Assembly: GCA_031292255.1 (NCBI GenBank) | Contig: JARLHN010000034.1 | Location: 141,660 to 205,659 of the forward strand | Origin: Oryzomonas sp. | Lineage (GTDB): Bacteria; Desulfobacterota; Desulfuromonadia; Geobacterales; Pseudopelobacteraceae | Length of the DNA stretch: 64,000 nucleotides | Reading direction: 5' to 3' | Shown: one piece after another, positions 18,817-28,259 of the stretch | How positions within the stretch are numbered: the first letter of the stretch is position 1 | Layout: every line of letters starts with the position of its first letter | The notes under the pieces: model-generated | What the model was told of the DNA's origin: nothing | The model's database searches: none | What the model saw: only the letters and a program-made list of their open reading frames with translations | Program-made: the position numbers and the translations under genes

Positions 18817-20868
18817 ATGCCCATACCCACGCCACTGAAAACTCCCCAGCGATTTACCCCCCTACAGGAAGACCGCTTTCTGTTGATTACTGCAGGTTTT
18901 TTGCTTACAGTCTGCACTACCCTCCTGTTCCTTTTTGAGCCTCAGTTTCTCAAGCAGATAGAATTTCGCCTTTATGACGGCATGCTCTCAGGCCGGAAAT
19001 TACCACCAAAAACAACGACTCCAGTAATGGTCGGAATTGATGATGAAAGCCTCAAAGCTTACGGACAATGGCCCTGGCCACGTTACCGGCTAGCTCGGTT
19101 GGTGCATCGGCTTTGTGAGTTGGGGGCGGATGCTGTCGCACTCGACTTTCTTATGCCGGAACCGGATCGAACCTCGCCCGATGCAATCATTGCGGAGCGC
19201 AGTCGTGATCGCGATCTTGGCAAATCACCCACTATTGGCGCCCCTGCCCAAACCGATTCCAACTCGCAAGAATTGGCTTTGGCGCTTGGTGGGGGCAGGA
19301 CAATTCTCGGTTACTATTTTAACTTTTCCGAGGCAGAGAAGGTGAATACATCGGAATTGCCAACTCTTCCAAAGGGTATGATTGTCAATAGCACAACAAC
19401 GGATACCAAGGAGTGGCCTCAGCCAACCGGAATGCTCAGAAGTCTTCCGGTTTTGACCGCCGCAGCCGGTGCAGAAGGTTTTACCAACGTACATCATGAT
19501 GTTGATGGCGTTCTCCGTAGAGTCCCCCTGCTATTGCAATATCATGGGGAATATTTCCCGTCCCTTGGCCTTGGAGCGTCTCTGCTTACTTCACCAAACC
19601 GCACCTTCCGGATAGTCAACAACAACTCTGAAACGACTTTGATATGGGGTAAACACCACATCCCCTTGGATCGTAACGGTAATCTTTTAATTGATTTCCG
19701 GAACGGCAAACAGGCATTTCCCTATTTCTCGGCAAAGGATATTTTGCGGGGTACTTCACCGATCGAGAACCTGCGTGGTAAAATTGTGATCATAGGTGCA
19801 CGGGCAAGGGGATTGGGAGATATTCATCAAGTTTCTTCCGGCCAGTCGCTTAATGGTCTTGAGGTGCATGCGGCGATTCTTGATGCCATTCTTTCCGATA
19901 CCTTCATTTCCCGGCCTGGCTGGGCACAAGGTGCCGAGCTTTTCACCATTCTGTTGCTAGGAGCTTTGAGTACTCTTCTACTTAGTCAGTCGGGGGTTCT
20001 GCTGTCATTGGCAACGGTTGTACTGGGCAGTGGTGGATGCTACCTGGGAGCGAGAGCGTTACTGCTTTCCACGGGGACTTATTTGTCGCCACTGATGCCG
20101 ATGGTGACACCTGTTATCATTGTGACGGTATTAAGCCTGCTGAAATATGGTATCGAGACGCGAAAGGTTCTTCAGCGCAATAGTGATTTGCTGGAGTCGC
20201 AGGATTCCATCATATTATGCATGTCAGCTCTCACCGAAACACGCGATAAAGAAACAGGAGGACACATTTTCCGAACCAGGAAATATGTGGAGATCCTGGC
20301 CAAGCAACTTGCGACTTCTCCCTCTTGTCATGAATTGGATAAATTAAATATCGATTTGCTGGTAAAGTCTGCGCCTCTGCACGATATAGGCAAGATTGGA
20401 ATTCCGGATCGTATTCTCCAAAAACCTGGTCGGTTGACAGAAGAAGAATTTGCCATCATCAAGAGTCATGCACTCATTGGTGCTGAAGCCCTTACAAGAA
20501 CCATCAACATGTCAGCACACCCTGAAAAGATGGGCTTTTTACACTACGCGCAGCAGATTACGGTCTCCCACCATGAAAAATGGGATGGCAGCGGTTATCC
20601 CCACGGATTGAGTGGTACAAATATTCCCTTGTCTGGCCGCATAATGGCACTTGCGGATGTATATGATGCTCTCGTCAGTAATCGGCGTTACAAAAGCGCA
20701 TTAAGCCATGAAGAAGTAAAGAAGATGATTATCAAAGAATCCGGAAAACACTTCGACCCGGAAATTGTGGCAGCATTTTTGGCGAACAGTGAAGCGTTTC
20801 GACATGTGTCTGAAGTCTTTGCGGATGAATGTTTTTCTCGGCAAGTAGCACATAACGCGAGAACTTGA
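18817..20868 (+). CDS. CHASE2 sensor with HD-GYP c-di-GMP phosphodiesterase domain
   Basis: This membrane enzyme has 683 residues. An N-terminal TM helix is followed by a large periplasmic CHASE2 domain (about residues 45-350; PVMVGIDDESLKAYGQWPWPR is its usual opening). Three TM helices follow (about 370-445), then an HD-GYP domain with HDIGKIGIPDRIL near 521 and HHEKWDGSGYPHG near 588, ending in GKHFDPEIV. HD-GYP domains hydrolyse cyclic di-GMP or related dinucleotides, and all key motifs look intact. The ATG at 18817 directly follows a possible TTG at 18814. It is third in the fecR/ompA/CHASE2 operon and is likely to be the output. Confidence 0.92.
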   Translation: MPIPTPLKTPQRFTPLQEDRFLLITAGFLLTVCTTLLFLFEPQFLKQIEFRLYDGMLSGRKLPPKTTTPVMVGIDDESLKAYGQWPWPRYRLARLVHRLCELGADAVALDFLMPEPDRTSPDAIIAERSRDRDLGKSPTIGAPAQTDSNSQELALALGGGRTILGYYFNFSEAEKVNTSELPTLPKGMIVNSTTTDTKEWPQPTGMLRSLPVLTAAAGAEGFTNVHHDVDGVLRRVPLLLQYHGEYFPSLGLGASLLTSPNRTFRIVNNNSETTLIWGKHHIPLDRNGNLLIDFRNGKQAFPYFSAKDILRGTSPIENLRGKIVIIGARARGLGDIHQVSSGQSLNGLEVHAAILDAILSDTFISRPGWAQGAELFTILLLGALSTLLLSQSGVLLSLATVVLGSGGCYLGARALLLSTGTYLSPLMPMVTPVIIVTVLSLLKYGIETRKVLQRNSDLLESQDSIILCMSALTETRDKETGGHIFRTRKYVEILAKQLATSPSCHELDKLNIDLLVKSAPLHDIGKIGIPDRILQKPGRLTEEEFAIIKSHALIGAEALTRTINMSAHPEKMGFLHYAQQITVSHHEKWDGSGYPHGLSGTNIPLSGRIMALADVYDALVSNRRYKSALSHEEVKKMIIKESGKHFDPEIVAAFLANSEAFRHVSEVFADECFSRQVAHNART

Positions 20869-20963
20869 AGACCGGTAAATGGAAGTGGTACCGCAAGCGC
20901 AGCGCAATTGCGCAGACAAAACGTGGACTTGTACTGCGTGGTAACCTTTTTACACGAGATGTA

Positions 20964-21575
20964 TTAATCTTTTATTCCTAACGATTTTCCCTTTTCTGCA
21001 TCAAGCTCTTTCCTGAGTCGCTCCAATCCCTTGCTATAGCTTTCGGCATCGCCGAACTCGAAGAAACGGGGATAGCGGTTGTGGGCGGCACGAATTCGCC
21101 GGGCATGTTTGATCGGACACCAGTATTGTTCCGTCCGTGCTGCTATCTCACGAAATAAAGCCGCCAGGCCGTTGCCGTACGAGCAATAGAAACAGTTGAA
21201 TTTTTCGATGATGTTGAGATAGGGCAAATCTTCCCGGTCAAAAATGATGTAGTCCGAACGCGTTACCTTGGCGATCCCATAGATGGGAAAACAGATTGAC
21301 TGGTACAGGAAAAGAAACAGGTCAAGCAGGATGAAAGGTATGAAGCCACTGTAGATAAAAGGAGATGTCAAGATGTTGAGGGGTTTGGCTTCCAGGATGT
21401 ACCGCACCAGTCCCAACTTGAGGCGGCGCTGCTGACGGGCGACCTCTTCGGCAAAATGTACCCGCTTCTCCTTGATGACAAAGTCAAATCCCTCCCTTTT
21501 CTTGCGATACTCCAGCTCTAGTTCTTCTTCCAGTTCATGCATTTTCCGGATCAACTCGTCGATGGTGTGGTTCAT
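20964..21575 (-). CDS. Conserved membrane protein of unknown function
   Basis: This protein of 203 residues has an N-terminal coiled-coil-like charged segment (residues 1-55), two close TM helices (about 70-105) and a conserved cytoplasmic part with NCFYCSYGNGLAALFREIAA and EQYWCPIKHARR. I recall similar sequences in related bacteria but know of no assigned function. The three cysteines in CFYC and WCP could bind metal. AGGAG five bases before the ATG supports the start, so it is a real gene. It stands alone, facing the signalling operon tail-to-tail. Confidence 0.7.
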   Translation of the reverse strand: MNHTIDELIRKMHELEEELELEYRKKREGFDFVIKEKRVHFAEEVARQQRRLKLGLVRYILEAKPLNILTSPFIYSGFIPFILLDLFLFLYQSICFPIYGIAKVTRSDYIIFDREDLPYLNIIEKFNCFYCSYGNGLAALFREIAARTEQYWCPIKHARRIRAAHNRYPRFFEFGDAESYSKGLERLRKELDAEKGKSLGIKD

Positions 21576-21733
21576 GGAATCTCCTGACTACAACAAACCC
21601 GGTTGGCCATATGGCGCAATTCCGATGACCTGACCATCGAGTCGGAAGAGCAAGGAAGTACATAGGATTCAGCCTTTTCTGGTAGAGTTTTGTTTCCGGA
21701 AAAATCCTCGGAAAGCGCAATGTCGGGTGCAGG

Positions 21734-21907
21734 TTATCCGGCTTGTGCTTCTTTCAGGTGCCATTCATAGAGTGCATAATTTGATTTCAAAATCTCGGTT
21801 ACCGGCAACTCATACGGGCAGCGTTCCATACAGGCCCCGCAAGCGGTGCAAAGCAGGATGCTTTCCATTGGCTTCTTGCAAAATTCCACCGCAACCGGCG
21901 GAGACAT
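21734..21907 (-). pseudogene. C-terminal fragment of a ferredoxin-fused aldo/keto reductase
   Basis: The minus strand encodes about 57 residues that include SILLCTACGACMERCPYELP and end EWHLKEAQAG then stop. This is the 4Fe-4S tail (CxxCxxCxxxCP) of the aldo/keto reductases common in anaerobes. The catalytic barrel of about 300 residues is missing. The break at 21907 is followed within 20 bases by the 39-nt repeat that also flanks a transposase remnant, so loss by insertion or deletion is likely. Confidence 0.72.
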
Positions 21908-21924
21908 CCTGGAGGCGACAATAG

Positions 21925-21963
21925 AGGGAGGATAGCAGAAGCCGGTGGGCTGTCAATCAAATA
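21925..21963. repeat. 39-nt repeat at the aldo/keto reductase breakpoint (copy 2)
   Basis: This is the same sequence as 17552-17590 at 33 of 39 positions. No transposase remains here, so it looks like the scar of a lost or moved element. Confidence 0.6.
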
Positions 21964-21997
21964 TGCTCTACCCGGAATTCCCGAACCACCAGCCGAT

Positions 21998-22726
21998 TCA
22001 TCTTAGAAAATGGGCGAGCAGCGGAGCGGCGAGCACATTGAAAACACCGGCGAGGACCATGACAAGGCCGGCGATTGCTCCTTCGTCCCTGTTGATTTGA
22101 TGCGCCTTGTTAGACCCCACGGCATGCGCCCCCATGCCGAACAAGGACCCCCGCGCCAGAGCCGAACGCAATGGCATCCAGTAAAGCATCGACTCGCCAA
22201 ACGTTGCACCGAAGACGCCGGTCAGAATGACGAAGACGGCGGTCAACTCCGGTACGCCGCCGATCTCGCCCGAAACGGTCATTGCAAACGGCGTGCTGAT
22301 GGAACGTGGCAACAGGCTAAGGCGCAGGCTGCCTTCCAGCCCAAGCATGGTGGCAAGCCCCCACGCCGAAACCATCGCCGTACCGCTGCCGACGAGAACC
22401 CCTATGGCAAGGATAAGCCAGTGCCGACGAATGACATGACGCTGCTTATAAATCGGAACGGCGAAAGCAACGGTGGCAGGTCCCAGCAAGGTGATCAACC
22501 AATGGGTGCCATTGATGTAAACGCTATAGCTCGTGTGGGATGTAATGGTGACAACGATCAAAAGAAGCGGCGTTACGACCAGAGGCGCCGTCCACCAGCG
22601 CGGCCAACGGCGATAGAATCTTTTTGCGAACAGATAGAATGCGATCGTCACGGCAGACCATAAAATCATGGACTCCAGAACCGCAAAGGCGGCACGATTG
22701 TTCCACAACGAGCCCAAAAAGTTCAT
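21998..22726 (-). CDS. lrgB: LrgB/CidB-family membrane protein
   Basis: This integral membrane protein of 242 residues has about seven TM helices and the family motifs (LLGPATVAFAVPIYKQ, SLLPRSISTPFAM, FGATFGE, MGAHAVGSNKAHQ, LAGVFNVLAAPLL). LrgB-type proteins work with LrgA/CidA; roles in murein hydrolase control, or in export of glycolate or pyruvate, are described for family members. Its start overlaps the lrgA stop by 4 bases. It is last in the tetR-FUSC-lrgA-lrgB operon. Confidence 0.92.
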   Translation of the reverse strand: MNFLGSLWNNRAAFAVLESMILWSAVTIAFYLFAKRFYRRWPRWWTAPLVVTPLLLIVVTITSHTSYSVYINGTHWLITLLGPATVAFAVPIYKQRHVIRRHWLILAIGVLVGSGTAMVSAWGLATMLGLEGSLRLSLLPRSISTPFAMTVSGEIGGVPELTAVFVILTGVFGATFGESMLYWMPLRSALARGSLFGMGAHAVGSNKAHQINRDEGAIAGLVMVLAGVFNVLAAPLLAHFLR

Positions 22727-23145
22727 GTCTGCTTAACCTCCAGCGGCTTATGTCTTGAGTTCCAACGAAAACAGACATCGACGACGAGCGCCGTGACGAT
22801 CATGACGACGGCGGTTCCAACAAGAATTACCACAAGAACCTTCAGGCCAAGCCATCCCAGAAACTCGTGATGATTTAAAATCGCCGGAACTGCCGGTATG
22901 AAAAAAAGCAACATCTCTGCAAGAAACCATTCCGCCCCAAGCCGTACGTTGAGAGGGCTGAAACTCCGACTGGCAAACAGAGCGATAAGAATAAACATCC
23001 CGACAACGCCGCCCGGCACAGGCAATCCGAGCCGGCGCACCAGCAGATCCCCGACCAACCAGAACGCGATGATCAACAAGATTTGCAGAGAGCGGGAATG
23101 TCGAAGGTTGCGGCGGCATACGAGGGCAATTTTGCGTGAAGTCAT
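22723..23145 (-). CDS. lrgA: LrgA/CidA-family holin-like protein
   Basis: This small membrane protein of 140 residues has four TM helices and the family signature LPVPGGVVGMFILIALF, AEMLLFFIPAVPAI. AAAGGA precedes the ATG. LrgA is the small partner of LrgB, and the 4-base overlap of the two genes supports a joint complex. The operon context with a FUSC-type efflux protein and a TetR repressor points to export or membrane stress rather than programmed lysis; this is inference. Confidence 0.92.
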   Translation of the reverse strand: MTSRKIALVCRRNLRHSRSLQILLIIAFWLVGDLLVRRLGLPVPGGVVGMFILIALFASRSFSPLNVRLGAEWFLAEMLLFFIPAVPAILNHHEFLGWLGLKVLVVILVGTAVVMIVTALVVDVCFRWNSRHKPLEVKQT

Positions 23146-23192
23146 TATGAGTCCTTTGCGTGAATGTCACGCATATGTAACCTTGTCACCGG

Positions 23193-23681
23193 TCATTTTT
23201 CGGGCCACAGAGCGGTGAGTGCCAAGCCCACCCCAATGCCTACCGATACCTCGGCAAACCGATGAACCCCCATCACCCATACGCTATTGGCGCGAGGAAC
23301 AAGCATGATGATGGCCAAGGTAATGCCGGCAAACCGGTACGCGTTTCTATCCAGACGCAACATCGTGCAGATGATGCCAATCATGAACACGGCTGTGCCG
23401 AACACGAGCACATTCCCGCTGAACCAGGTCACTGCCAGCGCCCCCATGGCTGCGCCGAGCACCGTTCCCGCCAGGCGTTGCGCTGAAATGGGCAGCGCGG
23501 CCCCCAAAGACGATTGCATGACGATCATGGTCGTGATGGGAGCCCAATAGGCTTCCGGCAGCCGAAGCAAACGGGCTACCAGCAATGAGGCTATCGCCGC
23601 GACCGCGGTGCGCGCCGAATGCGTAAAAGACGGCGGGTTCTGTTTCGCTAAAATCAGTTTCGTTACGCATTCCATTGCCAT
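23193..23681 (-). CDS. FUSC-family membrane protein, short form
   Basis: This protein of 162 residues is made almost wholly of TM helices that match the N-terminal FUSC (fusaric acid/aromatic acid exporter) module: EAYWAPITTMIVMQ, SAQRLAGTVLGAAMGAL, RFAEVSVGIGVGLALTALWP. Full-length FUSC exporters have about 350-700 residues with a cytoplasmic domain that is missing here. The ATG at 23681 is chosen because AAGGAG precedes it; a GTG lies upstream at 23705. It directly follows the TetR gene. Confidence 0.85.
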   Translation of the reverse strand: MAMECVTKLILAKQNPPSFTHSARTAVAAIASLLVARLLRLPEAYWAPITTMIVMQSSLGAALPISAQRLAGTVLGAAMGALAVTWFSGNVLVFGTAVFMIGIICTMLRLDRNAYRFAGITLAIIMLVPRANSVWVMGVHRFAEVSVGIGVGLALTALWPEK

Positions 23682-23709
23682 CTGAAATATCTCCTTAATC
23701 GGCACGTAG

Positions 23710-24345
23710 TCAGCGCTTGACGCCGGAGCGGAACTTCTTGCGGTAGTGCGAACGCGTTGCGTCAGTCAGGATGCCGTCGAACATCACGTCCAGAATGGTC
23801 CTGAACGCTTCGTCGATAGTGAACGATGAGTTGACCAGGACCCGTGGATTTATTACCCCCATAATGGCACTGATGTAGATCTGCACCAGCACATCCTTGT
23901 TGACATCCTGGCGAAGCGCTCCCAGCCGGACACCGTCGTCAAACAACATCAAAAAGTTGCGATAGATTTCGTCGCGCCTGAATGCTTCCAGTTCCCTGCC
24001 CAATCCCGGCGTGAAGACGCTCAGGTCTTCCAGATAGGGCTGTCCCATCTCGGAAAGCTCCTTCCCAACAGAGATGCAGATTCGATAGAGCTTCTCCGTA
24101 AAGTCGGTTTTTGCGGCCACGGTTTCCTGGAACAGCTTATGGATACGTGCTGTCTTGGCCCTGTAGACCTCCTGCACCAGATCCTCTTTTGTGGAAAAAT
24201 GGCGGTAGATGGTCTTTTTACTCATGCGCAGCTCTCGCGCCAGGTCATCCATGCTGACCTTCGCAAATCCGCGGCTGAAAAAAATCCGGCTACCGGTGTC
24301 CACGATCCGCTCCCGTGCAACGTCATCTGAAATCGTGCGACTCAT
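23710..24345 (-). CDS. TetR/AcrR-family transcriptional regulator
   Basis: This repressor has 211 residues. The N-terminal helix-turn-helix is clear (RIVDTGSRIFFSRGF, VSMDDLARELRMSKKTIYRHF, STKEDL) and the C-terminal ligand domain is of unknown specificity. The start at 24345 lies 6 bases after AAAGGA; another ATG is at 24351. It is the first gene of the operon, and an inverted repeat lies just upstream, so it probably represses itself together with the FUSC and lrgAB genes. Confidence 0.92.
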   Translation of the reverse strand: MSRTISDDVARERIVDTGSRIFFSRGFAKVSMDDLARELRMSKKTIYRHFSTKEDLVQEVYRAKTARIHKLFQETVAAKTDFTEKLYRICISVGKELSEMGQPYLEDLSVFTPGLGRELEAFRRDEIYRNFLMLFDDGVRLGALRQDVNKDVLVQIYISAIMGVINPRVLVNSSFTIDEAFRTILDVMFDGILTDATRSHYRKKFRSGVKR

Positions 24346-24367
24346 TGCCATTCCTTTTGAGTATTTT

Positions 24368-24396
24368 GGAAACTAATTACATGGTCTATAGTTTCC
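24368..24396. promoter_or_regulatory. Candidate TetR operator upstream of the tetR-FUSC-lrgAB operon
   Basis: GGAAACTA (24368-24375) and TAGTTTCC (24389-24396) form a perfect 8-bp inverted repeat with a 13-nt spacer, 23 bases before the start codon of the TetR gene. The position and symmetry fit an autoregulatory operator. Confidence 0.6.
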
Positions 24397-24828
24397 TTAT
24401 AGAAAATTGAAGACAGGATGTCAAGAGTTTTTTGTGTATCTATGGGGTTGGGATAGTGCGTTTACGGGCGCGGATCCTGATCGGCATTTTTTTCCGGGTC
24501 TATAACCGAAAGAATAGGTTGGGGCCAATTCCCACCTTTGACAAGGGGCAAGACAAACAGGACTGTTGTTTCGGTGTAACGATTCAGCACAGTGCTGCAA
24601 TCTGCGCGTTTTAACCTCCCCTCCATTGACGGGAGGACCCTCTGGGGCCTAAAGGGATTGGTGGGGGGTGGGTGAAGCGGGCAACAGGGGATAAAGTGGC
24701 AATTTCCCCCACCCCTAACCCCCTTCCGCAAGGGGAGGGGGGACTTTTCACCATCGTTTTAGTTGCTTTCAGAATATGCTGAATAGTTACGTTTCGGTTA
24801 TAGTTCCGTTTTTATTGATTTTGTATGA
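24397..24828. repeat. Intergenic region with CCCCTC/GAGGGG palindromic repeat (family D)
   Basis: There is no gene in this stretch. Bases about 24611-24741 are a G/C-rich element whose ends are AACCTCCCCTCC and AAGGGGAGGGGGG, with inner palindromes (CCTCCCCTCCATTGACGGGAGG; CCCCCTTCCGCAAGGGGAGG). A related short piece, CCCACCTTTGACAAGGGGC, is at 24530-24548. The same sequence type is found at 28397-28483 and in short form at about 32447-32471. Confidence 0.6.
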
Positions 24829-26451
24829 TTACAGAATGAAATCGGTCGAAAGAAAGTGTGAATGTCGTTCACGTACAATGGAACCGATCAATTCCTTGTT
24901 GCTCTCTTGATCCTTGGCTGCCACCAGCGTCCGAATCGAGAAGGCGCGCAAGGCATCCGAGACCGAGAGGGTGCCTACTGCCGAATCCTTTCTGCCGGCG
25001 AACGGAAAGATGTCCGGACCTCGTTGGCACTGGCTGTTGATATTGACCCGGCAGACCTGATTGACCAGTTGGTCAATCAATGCAGCCATGGATTCAGAAT
25101 CTCTCCCGAAAAGGCTCACCTGCTGTCCGTAACATGAATTCACCATGTAGCGGATAGGTGTTTCGATATCCGAGAATGGCAGCACCGGTACGACCGGACC
25201 GAATTGTTCTTCATTGTAGAGCCGCATCCGTTCATTTACCGGGTAGACAACGGCCGGGTAGAAAAATGTGGCATGCATCGAACCGCCCCCTTCGTTAACC
25301 ACTTTTGCGCCGTGATGTGCGGCATCGGCAAGCAGTTCCGCAAGATATTCCGGTTTGCCGGATTCGGGCAGGGGAGTGATGCCGACTCCCGGTTCCCATG
25401 GCATCCCGCATTTCAGACCGGCAATGGCGTTGGAAAAGAGTTGCAGGAACTTCTCCGACACGCTTTCGTGTACAAAGATGATCTTCAACGCCGTGCAGCG
25501 CTGCCCATTGAACGATAAACTGCCGGTAATGCATTCTGAAACAGCCAGGTCGAGATCGGCATCCGGAAGGATAATGGCAGGATTCTTGGCTTCCAATCCA
25601 AGAGTTACCCGCAGGCGATGCGGTTTAGGGTGAGCCTTTTGCAGGGTATCCGCTGCCTTGCTGGTGCCGATGAAAGCGAGCGAATCCACCTTTCCTGAAC
25701 TCATGAGCGGCGGTGTGATCACGCGCCCGGCACCGTAAAGGGTGTTTACCACGCCCGGCGGGAATGCTTCCTGAAAGGCCTTGAGCAATGGATGGAACAG
25801 AAGTACGCCATGGCGCGGTGGCTTGACCACGGTGGTATTTCCCATGATCAATGCCGGAATAAGCGTGGTAAAAGTCTCATTGAGGGGGTAGTTGTAAGGT
25901 CCCATGCTCAGCGTGACGCCAAGCGGCGCACGACGTATCTGCCCGATGATCCCCTGCTCGATGACGAAGCGTGATGAAACCCGATCAAGCTCTTTAAGGG
26001 CATCGATGGTATCTAATATGTAGTCAACGGTCCGGTCGAATTCTTTTCGTGAGTCAACAAGGCTTTTGCCGATTTCCCACATCAGGAGCTTCACTACTTC
26101 ATCTCTCTTTTCCTTCATCAGCCACGCAAATTTTTGCAGATGCTCGATTCGTTGCCATACCGGCATGGTCGGCCAGTGGCCACGGCCGTTATTATAGGCA
26201 CTGACCGCAGAATCAAGTGCCGCTAAGGCTTCGGTCTCGCCCATCAATGGGAAACTGCCGATCAATTGTCGCACCGGTCCTTCAGCAGTGGCGCAGCAAA
26301 CTGGCGAATACACCTGTTGCACAGGACCCGTCCATTGACGGAGTTCGCCGTTCAGCAGGTAGTCGATCTGATTTGCCGGTGTCAGCATGAATTCGGCCGG
26401 AATTGCATCCAGCGCGGGGAATATTGTTTCCAGAGGTGCGGTTGCAGGCAT
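24829..26451 (-). CDS. gapN: NADP-dependent glyceraldehyde-3-phosphate dehydrogenase (GapN type)
   Basis: This aldehyde dehydrogenase-family enzyme has 540 residues. Catalytic Cys319 is in [13 protein letters not shown], the general base Glu287 in LGLEAKNPA, and the oxyanion Asn187 in GPYNYPLNE. Overall similarity is to GapN-like non-phosphorylating dehydrogenases that oxidise glyceraldehyde-3-phosphate to 3-phosphoglycerate with NADP; other aldehydes cannot be excluded. The protein is longer than typical GapN (about 475-500), with extra residues at both ends. AGGAG stands seven bases before the ATG. It is a single gene, and the hybrid kinase gene ends about 95 bases downstream of its promoter side. 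Confidence 0.8.
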   Translation of the reverse strand: MPATAPLETIFPALDAIPAEFMLTPANQIDYLLNGELRQWTGPVQQVYSPVCCATAEGPVRQLIGSFPLMGETEALAALDSAVSAYNNGRGHWPTMPVWQRIEHLQKFAWLMKEKRDEVVKLLMWEIGKSLVDSRKEFDRTVDYILDTIDALKELDRVSSRFVIEQGIIGQIRRAPLGVTLSMGPYNYPLNETFTTLIPALIMGNTTVVKPPRHGVLLFHPLLKAFQEAFPPGVVNTLYGAGRVITPPLMSSGKVDSLAFIGTSKAADTLQKAHPKPHRLRVTLGLEAKNPAIILPDADLDLAVSECITGSLSFNGQRCTALKIIFVHESVSEKFLQLFSNAIAGLKCGMPWEPGVGITPLPESGKPEYLAELLADAAHHGAKVVNEGGGSMHATFFYPAVVYPVNERMRLYNEEQFGPVVPVLPFSDIETPIRYMVNSCYGQQVSLFGRDSESMAALIDQLVNQVCRVNINSQCQRGPDIFPFAGRKDSAVGTLSVSDALRAFSIRTLVAAKDQESNKELIGSIVRERHSHFLSTDFIL

Positions 26452-26546
26452 ATTGTTTCTCCTTGATTTTCTGATGAACCAGTCAATGGAATTGTTGCGG
26501 GGGGGGCTGATAAGGGGCTTCGATTATGCCCGGTGTGGGGGATTTG

Positions 26547-28088
26547 TCAAATTTTGTTTGCGAACTCCATCGGTGCCATGCCCGGTTCTTCCACAATGGC
26601 CGGCAGGTAGATGTGAAACGTCGTCCCCTTGCCGGGGGTGGATTCGGCGTTGATGAGGCCCTTGTGCTTGCAGATGATGGAATAGCAGAGTGCCAGGCTG
26701 AGCCCCAAGCCCTTCTGGCTCCCCATATCCTTGGTGGTGAAGTAGGGGTCGAATATCCTGGGGAGGACTTCGGGGGTGATGCCCTTTCCGGTATCATGGA
26801 AAGCGATGTGTACGTACTCCCCTGCCGGGAGGGATAGGGCATCTTGCTCGCCTACGGTCACATTTTCCCCCTCAATCCGCAGGGTGCCGCCGTGCGGCAT
26901 GGCCTCGACGGCATTCTGCGCCAGGTTGGAAAAGGCTCTCTCCATCTGGGAGTCGTCCATTCTTACCCGCCGCAGGTCCGGCGAGATCCGGAATTCGCTC
27001 GCTATGGCAGACCTATCCCTGAGCGCGGCAGCGATAGCCGACCGGATGAGGGGGGCAAGGGGGACGGAATGCAGGAACGCCTCACCACCCCTGGAAAAGG
27101 CCAACAGATGCTGGCTCAGCTCCTTGGCGTGCTGGGAGGTCTGCTCCGCAATGGCGAGCATCTCGGCGATGATTTGGGGAGAGTTGACGTTTAACCTGGC
27201 CAGGGAGATGTAACCGAGAATCACCTGCAACAGATTGTTGAAATCGTGGGCCATGCCGCCGGCCAGGATGCCGATGGCCTCCATCTTTCTGGAGCTCAGG
27301 TTCTCTGCCTCCAGTTTTCTCTGCCTTGTGACATCCTCCCCGCTCTTGATGAACTTGAGCAATGAGCCGTCAGGCGCCTTGAGGGGGGATATGCTCACGT
27401 TCTCCCAGAAGAGTTCGCCGTTTTTCTTACGGTTCAGCATGCTGCCATGCCATTCATTGCCCTGCAGGATGCTGGACCACAACTCCTGATAGACCTCGGC
27501 CGGGGTTTCATCCGATTTGATGATGCGCGGCGTCTGTCCGACCGCCTCATTGACTTCGAAGCCGGTCATTTCGCAAAACTTCCGGTTCACGTATTCGATG
27601 GTACCTGCGGTGTCGGTGATGAGCACCATGCTGGGGCTATGTTCGAGGGCGTTGGAAAGCAGGCGGATATGTTCGTTCTGCCGGCGGAGTTGCCGCTGCA
27701 TCTTCACAACATTGATGCTGCGTTCGATGGCGTCGAAAAGTTTCTGGTAGGCGACCGGCTTGATAACGAACTGGTTGATGCCGATGTCGATGGCCTGGAG
27801 CAGGTAATCGATGTCGTTGAAGGCCGTCATGACGATGATCTGGGCATCGGGCTCTCTGGTGCGGATCTCGCGGGCCATTTCGAGACCGCTCATAAACGGC
27901 ATCATGATATCGGTCAGCACGATATCGGGGGTATGTTCATGGTAAAGTTCAAGCCCGTCCCGGCCGTTTTCAGCCGTTATCAACCGGTAACCCCGCGTGT
28001 TGAGCATGCGTTTGGCCTGCTCCCGTGAAGCGGCTTCATCTTCCACATACAGGATTGTGAAGTCGGCTGGCGAGTGGTCTGGCGTCAT
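26547..28088 (-). CDS. Hybrid sensor: response-regulator receiver, PAS and histidine kinase
   Basis: This soluble protein has 513 residues. It holds a receiver domain (residues 8-125; phospho-acceptor Asp60 in DIVLTDIMMP, Lys110 in FVIKP), a PAS domain with PAC motif (about 145-262), a dimerisation/phosphotransfer domain with His281 in AGGMAHDFNNLLQ, and an HATPase domain (NLAQNAVEAM, DTGKGI, GLGLSLALCYSII). The order with the receiver first and no TM helix suggests a kinase controlled by a separate upstream kinase. AAGGTG precedes the ATG at 28088. No partner gene is adjacent, so the pathway is unknown. Confidence 0.92.
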   Translation of the reverse strand: MTPDHSPADFTILYVEDEAASREQAKRMLNTRGYRLITAENGRDGLELYHEHTPDIVLTDIMMPFMSGLEMAREIRTREPDAQIIVMTAFNDIDYLLQAIDIGINQFVIKPVAYQKLFDAIERSINVVKMQRQLRRQNEHIRLLSNALEHSPSMVLITDTAGTIEYVNRKFCEMTGFEVNEAVGQTPRIIKSDETPAEVYQELWSSILQGNEWHGSMLNRKKNGELFWENVSISPLKAPDGSLLKFIKSGEDVTRQRKLEAENLSSRKMEAIGILAGGMAHDFNNLLQVILGYISLARLNVNSPQIIAEMLAIAEQTSQHAKELSQHLLAFSRGGEAFLHSVPLAPLIRSAIAAALRDRSAIASEFRISPDLRRVRMDDSQMERAFSNLAQNAVEAMPHGGTLRIEGENVTVGEQDALSLPAGEYVHIAFHDTGKGITPEVLPRIFDPYFTTKDMGSQKGLGLSLALCYSIICKHKGLINAESTPGKGTTFHIYLPAIVEEPGMAPMEFANKI

Positions 28089-28259
28089 GTCACACCTTGA
28101 AGTGCAATCCTGCCATGTCTTTGTCGCCTCAATCCTCGCCCCCTTGATTCGGAATCGATATGGAAGGGTCATGCGGGCAGGCTAAAAAATACGCCCGCAT
28201 CAAACAAATTTTAACAGAGATTTAACGTGAGGCAAACCGATTTATATACGCGAGTGTCA

